A stretch of 64,000 nucleotides of DNA from Magnaporthiopsis rhizophila (GCA_003049465.1 PYSS01000040.1:124001-188000); one strand, 5' to 3'; shown: positions 11,501-23,298, counted from the first letter of the stretch. Numbers and translations are program-made. Notes: generated by a model not told the origin, from the sequence alone.

Positions 11501-13695
11501 GTGCAGCTCAGGCGGGATCCTCTTGATGTACTCCAGTATCTGTTGTAGTGTCTGGCCTTCGCTGTAGAGCCATGCGATGTTGGGGAGAACAACCACCACC
11601 CATAAAAACACCTGCCGGGCCCTGCTCTCGAGCTCCTGGCGCAGGGATTTGAGCTCTTCTTCATCCCGCACATGCTGAGCGAGGGTCTGGTTGATGTACG
11701 TCGAGATGTCATCGTCATTGGCCGACTCTACCACGATCTGCTCACATATATCTGGAGCTATGATGGGGTAGTGGCGGCAGGAAAAGCAGATGCTGAGTCG
11801 AAAGGGGTGTGAAGACGAACGATCGTATGCTCGGGAGAAAAACGAGACCAGCCGGCGCGCCTCAGCCTCCCCGCACTCATCCAGCGCGTCGATGTAAATC
11901 GAGAGGTTTGTGCGTTGAAGCAGAGTCGGGATCGCTTCTGATATGAGCAGGTCCTCGAGGTCCTGCGTGCGCCAGGACCATGCAGACGTGGTCTCCTCCC
12001 GATACTTGAGGTACTGCTTGATAAGTCCGCGGATGGCTCTTGGATAAGTGTCGCCGATCTGGTGCAGCAAAGCTCGGAAAAGTCCAATGGAAGTCTTCTG
12101 CAGCTCAGTGCCTCGCCCATGAAAAAAGAAGGTGATGTTTAAAGTGGGCGTGGAAGTCGTCCTCTCAAGCTGCCGAATGATGTACTTGATAAGGGTCGAC
12201 TTGCCCGACCCGGGCTTCCCCTTGATCCAAAGGAGCCCTTGGCCATTGGTAGACCATTGGTGGTAGACGGGGTGGTCGACGATCCATTTGCATGTCCCCT
12301 CGGCAGCGTTTTCGATATCTGCGCCTCGGTGGTTCATTTCAGGGAAAGACAAAGTCTCCATACAACCTGCGGCGCGGTAAACGGTGAGATGGGGGACAGC
12401 ACACACTAGGAACGCGCTGCGCAGCAGGTCGAAGAGGGAAGGAGGAGTGGACATAGGAAACAAACATCGAACCTGCAAAATCCAGCGCGTCTCCTGCGCT
12501 CGTGCCATTGTTGCCTTGGCCATCGTCTCCCCCCTTGCGAAGCCATCGTCTCAGCTCACCAAGAATACGGCGGTAGCCGGTGTCGTTCGCACTCTCGAAC
12601 CGGGCCATGTCCATGTGGTTCGCCGGAATGGGAAGCTGCGGGTAGCCGCTGATCTTGGCCGAGTCCTTGCTGACGACCATGCCGCAGCCGGCGACTTCTT
12701 TTTCCTCAAAGAAGCAAGTTAGCTTGAATGCCAGGTTCTTGCGCAACCACGTGCCGAACGCGGCCTCGATGTCAGCGAGAGCCTCCGAGTCCCGGCGCAG
12801 CAGGCTGATAATGTCCACATTGGTCCTGGTGCCCGATGCCTTCAGGATGCGGGCGACGCCGGTGGCGAAAGGCGCGAGGTCGGAGCCGCGGTGGGGCGTC
12901 CCCAGAAACACGACGCCGAGCACCGTCTGGTGCAGCTGCCTCTCATGTGGCTCCGCGGCCAGCTCTGAGATACAGAGGGCCTTCTTCACGACCAGCCCGC
13001 CCAGACTGTGGACCACTAGGATGATTGGGCGCGTCGTCTTTGATGCTGTTAGCATGGGGCGCAGCAGCACACAGCACGACGAGCGACGAGCATACGTACC
13101 GACCGATCCTCGCCCCTGACTGCAGCAACATCACTGATTAAGGTGGCGGCATGCTCCCGAATATTGTTCTGGCCGGCCGGCCCAAAGAACTTGACGACGT
13201 CGGCATTGTAACCAAATGCGAGAATCCTCGCCGCGGGGATGTCGCGTGACAAAAGCTGCGTAGGCCAGTACGTGGGCGTCTTTTCATGGGTGGCGAAGGT
13301 CTTGTACGGATGGCCGGTGATGCCGTGAATGAAGACGATGTCGACGCTGGCTTCCGCCGGCGTGTGAAGGACTCGGATGCCAAGGTGCTGATCGTCTGGA
13401 AACAAAGCATCCTTGGTGGTTTTTGGCCGGCTGACAGCGGTAGCCGCTGTGGTGTTGAGGCGCTGCATCTGCCGTGGGCGTTAGATGCAAAAGAATGGAG
13501 CGTGCCGCGCAGATTGCTCACAGATTCTCCGTGCGACGAATTGCCCGCATCGGCGGCCGAGCCAGCGGATTCCGGACTGGATTGACTTGATGGCTTCGCG
13601 TCCCCCAAGGTCGAATGTGACCGAAGAGCCCGTGGTGGCCCCTTCGAGGCGGCGAACCGCCCAGAAATCGGGGGGCCAAACGCAGCTGAAAACAT
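8507..13695 (-). CDS. NLR-like protein: SesB-type alpha/beta hydrolase, NACHT, ankyrin repeats
   Basis: Predicted 1659-aa fungal STAND receptor of the kind that triggers heterokaryon incompatibility or an immune-like response. Exons on the minus strand are 13695-13522, 13468-13096, 13045-12473 and 12366-8507; the coding sum of 4980 nt is a multiple of three. The first intron has GTGAGC, a CTAAC branch and CAG. Residues about 85-370 are a SesB/DUF676-like hydrolase, with oxyanion motif HGITGHP (about 106-112) and nucleophile elbow HSLGG (Ser about 196). The linker CMETLSFPEM then precedes a NACHT NTPase with Walker A GKPGSGKST (423-431) and Walker B YIDALDE (about 531-537). Ankyrin-type repeats (for example NHSPLHIAVSQRD, GNTLLMWAVIKGWN) occupy roughly 960-1400. 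A Ser/Pro/Glu-rich disordered tail ends the protein. The second intron (50 nt) is the least certain. The frame is open throughout, so the gene looks functional. Confidence 0.87.
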
Positions 13696-14289
13696 GAACC
13701 AACCAGGACGAGGTAAGGCCAGCCATCTTCACACCCCCACCCCCGAGGGCTGCGTCAACATCCCGCTAGCGGGCAAGAGCTCTTGCATTCGTGGCTTTGC
13801 TGGTGGCTGGGCTGGACGGCGGCAGTCTGGGGCTCGCTGTCGCAGCCTTACCTGCGGGTACATAGTAAGTACGTGATAGGGAAACGCGGTGAGGCTATGT
13901 TGTCCGAAGGGGCGCAGACGAAAACCCACGCGGAACAGGTGAACGCGAATGCATGCGTGGGCCACCTCGACCGCACACCAACCCCTCTACTCAAAAAAAG
14001 GCCGCATGATTTTAAAAATGAAGGTATTCGCATGCCGTTACTTGCAATAAATAATATATTAGCCAGGGTGTATTAGGTAATAAAATCAATATTGGTGAAC
14101 CAACCCGAGAAATTCTTCATTAGCGTTTCTAGAAAAACACTGGCAGGCGCGTGCCCACCTAACTCACGTAATCTCGGTCTTTTCGATGGGTCCTTTGTAT
14201 TCCAGTGGGTATGGAGCCTGAAGCAGGCGTAGGATGGATTACAAACCTAACACCCACAATCGACATTTTGAGAACGCCTTATGAGATCA

Positions 14290-16203
14290 TCATATCAAGG
14301 CCATCCGTTCAAACTTGCGTGTACCTTCATCCACTTCCCTCACAGCTTCTCCATGCATAATCCCCTGGACATAGCACTCGCCCACGAGCGTCATGGTCGG
14401 GACCAAGCCGCTGTCGCCTGGAGGGCCCGCCGGCGCTTGCGAAGGCCGAAGAACATAGGGCGGCCGACCACCCGCCAGCACGTATATGCTATCACCACAA
14501 ATTGCGCCGGCCGGCGCCAGTCCAAAATACCCCTTGGCCGAGACGAAAAAGGCCCGGCCGAGCGTGCAGTTCCTGATGTGCTGGTCGTACATGGTCCGGC
14601 GGTAGTCCGGGAGCGGGTTCGGGTCCGGGAGGTTGTTGACGGCCAGCATCTGCTTGAACCACCACTTGTCGTGGTAAAATGCGTCGGGATCGTCGCTGGC
14701 GTCCTGAAAGGTATTGGGCTCGCCGTCGACGCCGCCTCTGTGGCTGCTCTTGTCCAGACACAGCGTCCGCCAGTACGCGTCCAGCACCGTCTTGGTCGCG
14801 CCGCCGGCCGGGTAACTCGCCAACGGGTCTTTGTCGAGCCCGCACACCTCCCTCCAGGCGGCGAAGATGCCCTCGTCGCCTTGGTGCCAGTAGATGCGCG
14901 GCTCGCCGATGGTGCAGATGGCGTCGAACATGAGGCCAGATACGACCAGGGCGCGTGGGACCGGGTGGCCCTTGGGAAGTTTGTCGATCCGGGCGCGATG
15001 TTTTCCGCAGGCCGCCCAGCCTCGCCGAATGGGATGTACATGGTCCCATACGACTAACAGGTTTTGGATTTGCAGATATTTGCGGCTCCAGTCGGGGACC
15101 CAGGTCGGAAGAGAAACTTGGCTCGGCACTCGCTCGTCGACAGGAGGGAAGTGGCGCTCGCCGTCGGGATCCCGTTCCGTTTCCGGGAATGCGTGGGACA
15201 AGATGTCGAGCGTGCCAGAAAGCAGTATCGACTCCCTGGCTGCCGTGATGTAGGTGTCCTCGACGCTGAGGCTGTAGTCCACCCAGTCCGTCGAGACGCC
15301 CGAGCAGATGCCCAGGACGCCGTACACCTTGTCCCGCAGATCGGTCGCATCCCTGCCCCTAGCCCTGGCAACGACGGTGACCAGGTCCAGCCCCGCGCTC
15401 AGCCGCGGGTCCTCCAGCTGCCGCCTCGTCTCGAGGACGCCGCCCAGCTTCTCAAAGTGCAGGCTCATGTGCCCGTGGATCTCCTCGTTCGATGTCCTTT
15501 TGCCTACGCCATCGTCCTCGTCGACCTCGGCGTAGCAGCAGCCCTTGGCATAGTGCGCGTTGCACCGCTCCCGGAGCCGCTGCATCCGCTCCCCCTCGAT
15601 CTCGAGCCCGTCCTGGACGAAGACGAAGCGGCGCGCCACGACGACCTCCTGCAGCGTCCAGATGCGCAGCCACCACTTGTGCACGATCATCATGAAGAGG
15701 CCGCCCATGGCGAAGCCGTGCACGCTCTCGTCGCTCCAGTGCACACCGTCCCCCTCGGCCGTCAAGATGTCAACCAGCGTGCGTACCATATCCCTTTCCC
15801 TGCCGAGACCGAGCCAGACGAGGACGCATGACGCCTGGGCGTAGATGTCCCTCATTATGCGCACCTGGCTGCTTCGCTCGACTGTGTTGCTCTGATCGAT
15901 ACACAGGGCGTCGACCCAGAGCGTCCGAGGTTCCTTTATCTTGTCTCGCAGCGTAAAGAGGGCGGCGTAGAGGTTGGCCGTTACGGCCCATTTCCCTGTC
16001 CCGCGGATGTGGATTTCGGGAGGTTTGGTGTCGGGATCCTTATCCTCACTGAGATCTCCCCACACATAGGACAGCGCCTCGTACGTCGGCTCATCCTCGA
16101 GTGAGGCGGTGTGAATCTCAACGTCTATGGCGTGTGTCGGGCTTTGGGGATACAGGCGAAGGAGGCGGATTTGACGGGCTGTTTCTTCAAGTGGTGAATA
16201 CAT
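14290..16203 (-). CDS. HET-domain protein (heterokaryon incompatibility), intact
   Basis: A single-exon 637-aa frame from a good ATG. The HET domain is N-terminal and complete in its hallmarks: YEALSYVWGD near residue 42, a variable loop, LWVDALCIDQSN, the helix with RSSQVRIMRDIYAQAS, LVWLG, and the distal W-x-IWTLQEV motif followed by a cysteine-poor C-terminal half. The C-terminus ends in the common HET-family pattern GDSIYVLAGGRPPYVLR followed by VGECYVQGIMHGEAV. The family acts in allorecognition: HET domains transduce a death signal when incompatible partners meet. It is divergently placed from the ankyrin gene at 16489, with about 285 bp between starts, so they may share a promoter. No partner or allele specificity can be inferred. 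Confidence 0.92.
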   Translation of the reverse strand: MYSPLEETARQIRLLRLYPQSPTHAIDVEIHTASLEDEPTYEALSYVWGDLSEDKDPDTKPPEIHIRGTGKWAVTANLYAALFTLRDKIKEPRTLWVDALCIDQSNTVERSSQVRIMRDIYAQASCVLVWLGLGRERDMVRTLVDILTAEGDGVHWSDESVHGFAMGGLFMMIVHKWWLRIWTLQEVVVARRFVFVQDGLEIEGERMQRLRERCNAHYAKGCCYAEVDEDDGVGKRTSNEEIHGHMSLHFEKLGGVLETRRQLEDPRLSAGLDLVTVVARARGRDATDLRDKVYGVLGICSGVSTDWVDYSLSVEDTYITAARESILLSGTLDILSHAFPETERDPDGERHFPPVDERVPSQVSLPTWVPDWSRKYLQIQNLLVVWDHVHPIRRGWAACGKHRARIDKLPKGHPVPRALVVSGLMFDAICTIGEPRIYWHQGDEGIFAAWREVCGLDKDPLASYPAGGATKTVLDAYWRTLCLDKSSHRGGVDGEPNTFQDASDDPDAFYHDKWWFKQMLAVNNLPDPNPLPDYRRTMYDQHIRNCTLGRAFFVSAKGYFGLAPAGAICGDSIYVLAGGRPPYVLRPSQAPAGPPGDSGLVPTMTLVGECYVQGIMHGEAVREVDEGTRKFERMALI

Positions 16204-16488
16204 GGTGATCGTGACAGGAGTGTTCTATAGTAAGGCTAAGGAAGAGGGGAGTGAGGCATGTTGAGTGCAGTGAAGAAATTTGTGGCAGGTTGCCTGTAGA
16301 TACCCTGCCACTAGCTGGGCCATTAGGCAGCAATATGGCGATACGAGCTTTCCAATTAAAACCTCCCGATATGGGCTACATAAGGCCGCTAGACGCAAGC
16401 TACGGGGGTAGAAAATGTTCTTAAACGACGTTTGAAGCCAAATACTCCCTTCTTTGCAGCTAACCGCCTTCATCTTTTATATATTGCA

Positions 16489-17591
16489 ATGTCGTCTCTT
16501 CACATAGCAGTCTGCTATGGGAGCTTGGAGCTCACGGAAATCCTTCTCAAGCAGCTGAAGGCATCAGGGGATCCGGGCCTGCTCGCAAAATGCATCAATT
16601 TAAGGCTGCCGACTTACGGCTCTCCGCTTTTCACGGCGGTCATCCAGGGACACATCGAGCTCATCGACCTCCTAGTCAGCTACGGCGCCGACCTCAAACA
16701 GCCGCCGGGCCCGACGTCGACGCTAACAATACTCACGCAAGCCATCGGCACCGGCAATCCGGCAGTCGTCGCCAGCCTGGTCAGAAACGGCGCAGATGTA
16801 GATGCCATCGACGACAGCGGCGATACCCCGCTGATCTGGGCCGTGGGCCAGGGGAGCGTTGAGATGACGCAGCATCTCTTGGACCTGGGCGCCGACCCCA
16901 ACAAGGCCGGGCACGGAGGGATCACGCCGCTCATAAACGCCGCGGTGGGCAGCTGTCCGTCCGCGCTCGTCCGGCGGCTGGTCGACGGCGGCGCCGACAC
17001 GGAGCAGCGCATGGAGTCGTCGGGCGACACGGCACTGACGGCCGCCATCATAGAGGGCGAGGAAGGCGGCATCGACGCCGTCAAGGCGCTGCTCGCGCGG
17101 GGCGCGAGCATCCGAACCCGGGCAGGAACGGCGGGCTGCCGCTCGGCTGGGCGCTGGCGCTGGGGCGCGAGGACGTCGTGCGCGCGCTGCTGGATGCGGA
17201 CGCGACGCTGACTGAGGGTGACGAGCGGCAGGACACGACCCTGCACCTCCTGATCGAGGATCGGGTTCCGCTGGAGAGGGTCCAGCTGGCTATCAAGCTC
17301 GTCGAGGAGAAATCGCCCGGACGCGCCGTGTCGTCGCGCAACGCCAGTGCGGAAACACCGCTGCACCTGGCGGTGCGCGCGGCGGATCGCGGAGTAGCGC
17401 GGGCGCTGCTGGACGCCGGGGCCGAGGTGGACGCCAAGTCCGGGAGTGGCTTGACGCCGCTGTGTATGGCAAGGGCGGGTGGCCAGGATGAGATGGCCGA
17501 TCTGCTGATTGAGCGAGGTGCAGACGCCGAGTATGCCAAGAGGCTGCGTGCGTTCGAGGTCGAGGGACAGATTTATCGGGTCATTGTATAG
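16489..17591 (+). pseudogene. Ankyrin-repeat gene with a single-base frameshift
   Basis: The ATG at 16489 opens a frame (MSSLHIAVCYGSLELTEILL) with about six ankyrin repeats, including GSPLFTAVIQGHIELIDLL and DTPLIWAVGQGSVEMTQHL. Near 17110-17118 the homology jumps frame: before it reads LLARGASIR, and the next repeat continues as NGGLPLGWALALGREDVVRAL in the frame ending at 17591. One missing base explains the change; I see no good intron there. Without the shift it would be an ankyrin protein of about 367 residues with no other domain. It may be a real broken gene or a single sequencing error in a GC-rich stretch. Its divergent arrangement with the intact HET gene suggests it once belonged to the same recognition module. 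Confidence 0.75.
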
Positions 17592-18363
17592 GAAGATTGC
17601 ACGGAACAACAGTGGGAGCAGCTCAAGACAGGGGCAATGGAGAAGCTTTCAAAACGTCCTGCGGAAGGATGCAAGGCTTCGCCAGCTGGCTCAACGTGAA
17701 AGCCCCGACGTAGATGCAGCTAGGAAATAATCTACGTAAAGTCACATAAAGGTACCTATCTGGAAAAGAAAAAGCGTCGCGATGCCATAAAATTCTGCTC
17801 GGAATTTGGTGGTGGCGTCACCGCCCCGGGACTGCGCCTATCCTTTGTTCGTATTGTCTGTCATGAGCGGACAGATTTAGCACCGGAGTTTTATAAATAT
17901 CCTTCCATCCCGAGTTGTTTTCTTATTATACAGGGTCTAATCCAAGATTGGGACAAGCAGAGCAGAAAAGGATACATACAATAGAGATAACCATGCCGTG
18001 GAGTATGCAACAACAACGCCAGCCTACCTGTGAGGCTTCACGGAAGAAAGACCCTCACCTGAGACCCAAATCGTACCCCATCCTCGCTTAGCCGGCCTGG
18101 TTGGTGTTTCAGCTGAAGCTGCTGTCTTTGAAGTCCCGTTGGAAGTCGCCTTGTCGACCTTGGAATAGCTGTAGGCAGCACCGCGGCAGGAAGCAAAGAA
18201 CTTCCTCGTGCTCTTGGCGCCGCTACCTGGAGGGCGTTGAAGGGCAAGTGGAATTATCTTTTGGCATTGCCGCGGCCGAAGCCGTGCGGGGCATGGGGCC
18301 GTGCAGCGCCGGAGACCGCGGCAATTAAGCTTGGATAGTAGCATCCTGCTGCGAAGGCAGGCC
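17592..18363. other. Intergenic, no clear gene
   Basis: A minus-strand open frame at 18024-18587 is Arg/Pro-rich and antisense to GC-rich sequence. Its last about 60 residues could be a second exon of the neighbouring hypothetical gene, but I cannot find a supporting splice pair. Nothing else is seen. Confidence 0.4.
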
Positions 18364-18795
18364 CTAAGGTGCAAAGGCCGGCCCGCCCGGCATGGGAGGC
18401 GGCGCGGGCGCGTGGATGTAGGGCGGGGGAGGCCGACCCGTGTCAGCTTGAGGAGCGGCGTCATGCCGAGACGCAAAGGCCGGGCCGCCTTGCGCAAGGG
18501 ACGGCGCGGGCTCAAACTCGAGCCAACCTTGGAGCCACCTTTGGAACCTCTCGGGATCCGCCCACGCGCCGGGCCAGTCTGTCGCAAAGCTGCCCTCGCG
18601 CTCGTACATCATGCCGATGGGTCCTAAGGCCACGACCGCCTTGTACCTGGCTTCCACGAGCATGGCCTCTGGGACGCGGTGGCAGACGATAAAGGGCACG
18701 CCGCTGCAGTTGCGGCTGAACACGAAGTCTGCCGTGAAGTGCAGCAGCTGGCGCGCCGCGGATTTGGGGTTTGCTGCCGGGTTCCCGTTTGTCAT
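18364..18795 (-). CDS. Hypothetical protein, Pro-rich C-terminus
   Basis: Predicted 143 aa from the ATG at 18795 (MTNGNPAANPKSAARQ); the open frame extends upstream but without an ATG. The first about 100 residues look globular, with evenly spread hydrophobic and charged residues (for example LLHFTADFVFSRNC, MMYEREGSFATDWPGAWADP). The last about 40 are a proline-rich low-complexity tail. I do not recognise the family. Upstream coding exons cannot be excluded. It sits between the broken ankyrin gene and the second HET gene, in the accessory island. Confidence 0.45.
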   Translation of the reverse strand: MTNGNPAANPKSAARQLLHFTADFVFSRNCSGVPFIVCHRVPEAMLVEARYKAVVALGPIGMMYEREGSFATDWPGAWADPERFQRWLQGWLEFEPAPSLAQGGPAFASRHDAAPQADTGRPPPPYIHAPAPPPMPGGPAFAP

Positions 18796-20511
18796 TGATG
18801 CGTTCTTGTCCTGTTCTATACGGATTAGTAGGGCAGGTATAAATTGTGTGCATCGGGTTTGATATCGTTTACAAGCTGCCTTTGGGTTCTTCTCGTTTAG
18901 AACGCTGGCTCGGAGCCAGGAGTTAAAAGAGATGTCAACCAAATTGAAATACTCGTCAGGCTGCCGATTAATCCAAAGGGTTAATAAAGTCTGTATAACT
19001 GTTTCCGGTAGCGTTGAAGCCCCTATTTCCTTTGTTCTCCTCCACTACCGTTAGTGGCGGCTGACCTTGTATTCTTTGTTCCTGGTTACCCTGCTGAACT
19101 CCGCCATCTCTACCTTTGCCAGCTGTTTCCAGAATTTCAAGCAACTTGGTGTAAGTCGCGTCCAGACGGCCGTAACAGCCCCACCCCAAAGCCGCTTGGA
19201 CGCCACACGGAGCGCTCCCTAGACCCATTCCTTTGTTTCTTTTTTTTTTTTTTTTTTTTTTTTTTTGCAGACCCGAAATCAGGCGGAGAACCATCGAGCA
19301 TGCCGGCGACGGCGGAAAACGGCGATCCCGTTCGCGGAAAGTCCTTGCTCATGCCTGAGTGTTCGACGACCTCCAGGTTTTCTCGGTCCTATGTGGAACA
19401 TACACAAGGCTAACCGCCTTCATGGACTTACGTCAGTCGAATTATGGCATCGCAATAATCGGGGAACCGTGGAGAAGTGGAAAGGTGTAAGTAGGATTAG
19501 ATTACACTCCGCATCGGCACCTAGACGACAGCGAGAAAGGCCAGGGCCATACAGATATCTTGCGGAGGTGAAGCACCAAGATAGTCTTTAGTGTAGTAGA
19601 AGGAGACTCTCCAATCGGGCACAACGAGGGCGCAGACTCTCCAAGGCAGCGGCTTTGGGGGCTGGGAATATATGCTTTTCTCGACGCTATAATAGTCGCC
19701 TCGGCAGCCTGCGACCTCTATTAGAACAGGCCTTAATCCCCAAGCAACAATGACAAAAGCTCCTGGTAGGAAAAATGCGATTGGATCACGTAGGCCTGGT
19801 TACTCCTAACTAGGCCTTCTACGGCTGTTATCTGAGGAGCAACCATGCTGGACAGCGAATCTAGGCTGGTCATGAGATGACCTGCCCCTCTTGGCTCGGT
19901 CCCTGAGCGTTCAACCCTAACCCTGTCTCGTTTTCGATGCTTGGACCTGCACTCCCCGTTCTTCCTTTCTGAAGAATCAGTTGAAACGGCCTAAAGGTAC
20001 CTACACCCAGTCTCCACACCACCAGTGACATCTAAAGCGCGATGGCTTACAACCACCACGCGCGAATGTGGCCAAGCCAGTACGATGGCGCACGTGTGGT
20101 GGTTGGTTGGGTTAGTCGCGAGGCCCCCAACGTTGCCCATTGGCCGCTCGCCGTGCCGTTGCCTGAAGGCTCACAATGCTGACAACCTAGTCGTGAGGTC
20201 GGGGAAATTGCGTCGCCGATGAATGAGCGATTTGATAACCGCGGGGTCTGGGCGGCTAAATGTCGCAATTGAAGCAAACGGCGCCGTTATGCCGGTTCGT
20301 GCTTGGCGTCGTCACAGCAAAGAGCACGTGCAGGCTAACCGCAAACACGAGCACAAGGTGGTTCCGGTCTGTGCCAGCAGCCAAGTATCACCACCACCAC
20401 AGCCACGACCGTCGGCGTCACTGCCCCTGTCGACGCCATCAGACCCGCCCCTATTCGTCTCAATCACTGTCTTCTTCTTCTTGCCCTGCTGTGCCACCGT
20501 CGTTTACCCCT
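18796..20511. other. Intergenic region with a 27-nt T tract
   Basis: No gene is supported. A T run spans about 19240-19266. One CCCTAACCCT match near 19915 is too short to be a telomeric tract. The rest is probably promoter sequence for the HET gene starting at 20512. Confidence 0.5.
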
Positions 20512-22602
20512 ATGGCCTTCGGGCTGGGCGCTCCGCAGGCTGCATTAACCGAAAATGGCCCGCGCTACGAGTATGTCCCCTTCAGTGACAGCTGTTCAAT
20601 CCGCATCCTCACCCTGGAGCCGGGCGTGGGAGACGAGCCGCTGGTCGGCAGCTTGAGGTTCGAGAACCTGGGCGGCAGGCCGGACTTTGAGGCCATCTCG
20701 TACGTCTGGGGCTCTGGGACGCGCAGTGCCGAGATGCGATGCGACGGACGGCTGCTGCCCCTGACGAGGAGCGTCCACCACGCCCTGCGGCGCATGCGGT
20801 ACCCGACGAGGCCGCGGAGACTCTGGGCCGACCAGGTCTGTATCAACCAGGACGACGTGGCGGAGCGCAGCCAGCAGGTCAACCTGATGAATCAGACCTT
20901 TAAAGGCGCGCGCCACATCCTCGTCTGGCTGGGGCCGGACCACGACGGCGTCGCGCGGGCGGCCGTCGCCATGGTCCATCGCCTGCACGGCATATTCGCC
21001 GACGACGAGAAGCACGAAGCCTTTCAGCGGACGCACTCGGAGGGTCTGCAGCAGCAGGACGGGGATGCGTGGGTGCCGCTCTCGAAGCTGACCAAGTTGC
21101 CTTGGTTCAGCCGCATATGGATAGTGCAGGAGATTGGTTAGTTCATGTAATTACACAACCAATGATATGCATGTTTTTGCTGATCAAGTGAGTACCTAGG
21201 CACCGTCACCCCAGCCACATTGCATTGGGGCGACGAAGAGCTGGACTGGGAGGTGCTTTCGAGCGTCGTTGACGTTCTTAGCCAGAAGTACCACTATTTG
21301 AGATCGCGCTTCCGTGTCCTGACGCCCAGCGTTCGTTATTTGTATCGCCGTTTCGTCCATCCCGACGATGACGATCGCGCGGGTCCGGACTACTGCCCGG
21401 CGACCAACAGCCTTGCGAGCTTTATCTACCAGCTCCATCGCGCGCGCCACCTGCTGGCCAGGGACCCGCGTGACCACTTGTACGCTTTCCTGGGGCATTT
21501 CAGCAAATATACAGGCAGTAAGGCACTCGCGGACATCAAGGCCGACTATAGCCGCCCGGTGAAAGATATTTCCTACGACCCCGCCATCCGAGAGCTCGAG
21601 GGCACCGACTCGCTACTGATCCTGTCAGCATGCTACCAGGAACCGTTCCTGTCACGACGAAATCTGGACTCAGATCTGGGCCTGCCCTCATGGGTGCCTG
21701 ACTGGCGCCGCTCGGCGCTGCACATGCTCAGCTCACCTGTGAGCCCCCACCGAGCCGCTTGGGACTCCAGGCCGCGGCTCCGCATCGACGCGGCCCGGGG
21801 CCGGTTGTACATCCGTGGGGTCCGGGTCGACAGCCTGAACCGCGTCTCGTGGACCTTTTACGGCAAAGCATTTGGGATCCGCCAGAGTCCCTTTCCCCCG
21901 CTGCCGCTCGAGGTCCTCTGGCGCGATACGTGCGGTCACGGGGACGCGCAGTTCGGCCTGGAGCGCCGGTGCAGCGCCGCCAATGGCGACGCGGCCTTCT
22001 TGGCACTTGTTCAGACGCTCACCAATGCCGGCGCTGGCTTCGCGGTTCCCGCTGAGATATGCCTAGCTGACGCCGCCGCGTACCTCGTCCGGGCCCTGGG
22101 TCGGCGGGCGGCCACGCTAATGACGCCCGAGCTGCGACGGATCGCCGCCGGAGGTGACGCGTTCCAATGGTGCCACAAGGCCACGCTGGTGACGCGGAGC
22201 CGTCGCTTTGCCGTTACGACCGCCGGGGGTCGCTACGTTATCGGGCCAGACGAGATGATCCCGGGCGACGTAGTGGTGGTGCTATACGGTGGAAAGACGC
22301 CATTCGTGCTCCGCCGGGTTGGGGATGAAAGCGTAAAAGGAGAAGAGAGAGAAGAGGGCGTCGCCTGGAGGCTGGTCAGCGAGTGCTATGTTCACGGCAT
22401 CATGGATGGAGAGGCTCTGGCTGGGGAAGGGATAGAAGAGGAGGAGTTCGTCATCCTATGGACCGAGCTAAACGAAATTCCTGATAATTGGCCAATTTTG
22501 TCAAATTCTACCGCCATGCAAGAGGACCCTGGAAGACACCATAGACACTCGTGCCAGCGTGAAAGTGCTGCTGGGCCTAGCCGGACGGAACAACCGACGT
22601 AG
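20512..22602 (+). CDS. HET-domain protein, intact, two exons
   Basis: Predicted 675-aa heterokaryon-incompatibility protein. Exons are 20512-21136 and 21200-22602; the intron is 63 nt with a GTTAGT donor and CTAG acceptor, and it lies within the conserved WIVQEIG segment. The coding sum of 2028 nt is a multiple of three. HET hallmarks are complete: FEAISYVWGSG, LWADQVCINQDD, RSQQVNLMNQTFKGA, LVWLGPD, and WFSRIWIVQEIG. The C-terminal half has the family's usual RDHLYAFLG and PSWVPDWR motifs and ends with a segment like PFVLRRVGDE followed by VSECYVHGIMDGEA. An upstream open frame lacks domain homology, so the ATG at 20512 (MAFGLG) is preferred. It is related in architecture to, but clearly diverged from, the HET gene at 14290-16203. 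Confidence 0.9.
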
Positions 22603-23298
22603 CATCGTGCTTGGCAACTTTGAATCCGAATGAGTCACCGGCGAGCTTTCCAATATGTCTGCCTAAACATCAGGAGTTTTCGGGACGTCCGGCAAACAAA
22701 TGTAAAAGCGAACTGGCTGCAGGCAAGCAGGGCGAAGGGCGGCTTCAATTCAGGGGCTCGGATGTGACCTGGTCGGAGACCGAGAATTGAAAAAAGCACT
22801 GTGTGGCTGGGCATGTGGCGTCAGTGGCTGCCTCCAAGCCCAGGGTCGGACTTCCGATAGTGCCGAGTCGGGCGAAAGATGGAGGCTTGCTGACAGAAAC
22901 TGATTGCAGCGTGCCAAACAGAGGCGCTGAGGAAAACAAGGCCAGCAACCGCCTCCCGCAAGCCAAGCCATCTCCGATAGAGGGACAGCACGTGGCCGCT
23001 GGTTGTATATATCCAGCTCGTAATTGCGAGCTTGTGTGGCGAGGTGCCCGAACAAATCCGCCGTCTCTTGTTCACGATCGATTTCTGCGGGAACCCACCC
23101 AACCACGATTGATAGCGGCGCCTGCGGCCTCAGGCACTGAACCCACGACTCGTCTCGAATCTCCGAGCCTTTGCGCCGAGTAGCTGGCGGCAGCACTTTG
23201 TGTAGCCGTCCCATCCCGGCACCAGCGGAGGCATTGCGGCGTGTCAGGCACGTGAGCCATTGCCGCCGCACCCTTAAAGTGCTGGCCAGGCGGGAGCC
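22603..23298. other. Intergenic, upstream of the Zn2Cys6 regulator
   Basis: Overlapping short frames on both strands show no motifs. I see no gene here. Confidence 0.5.
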
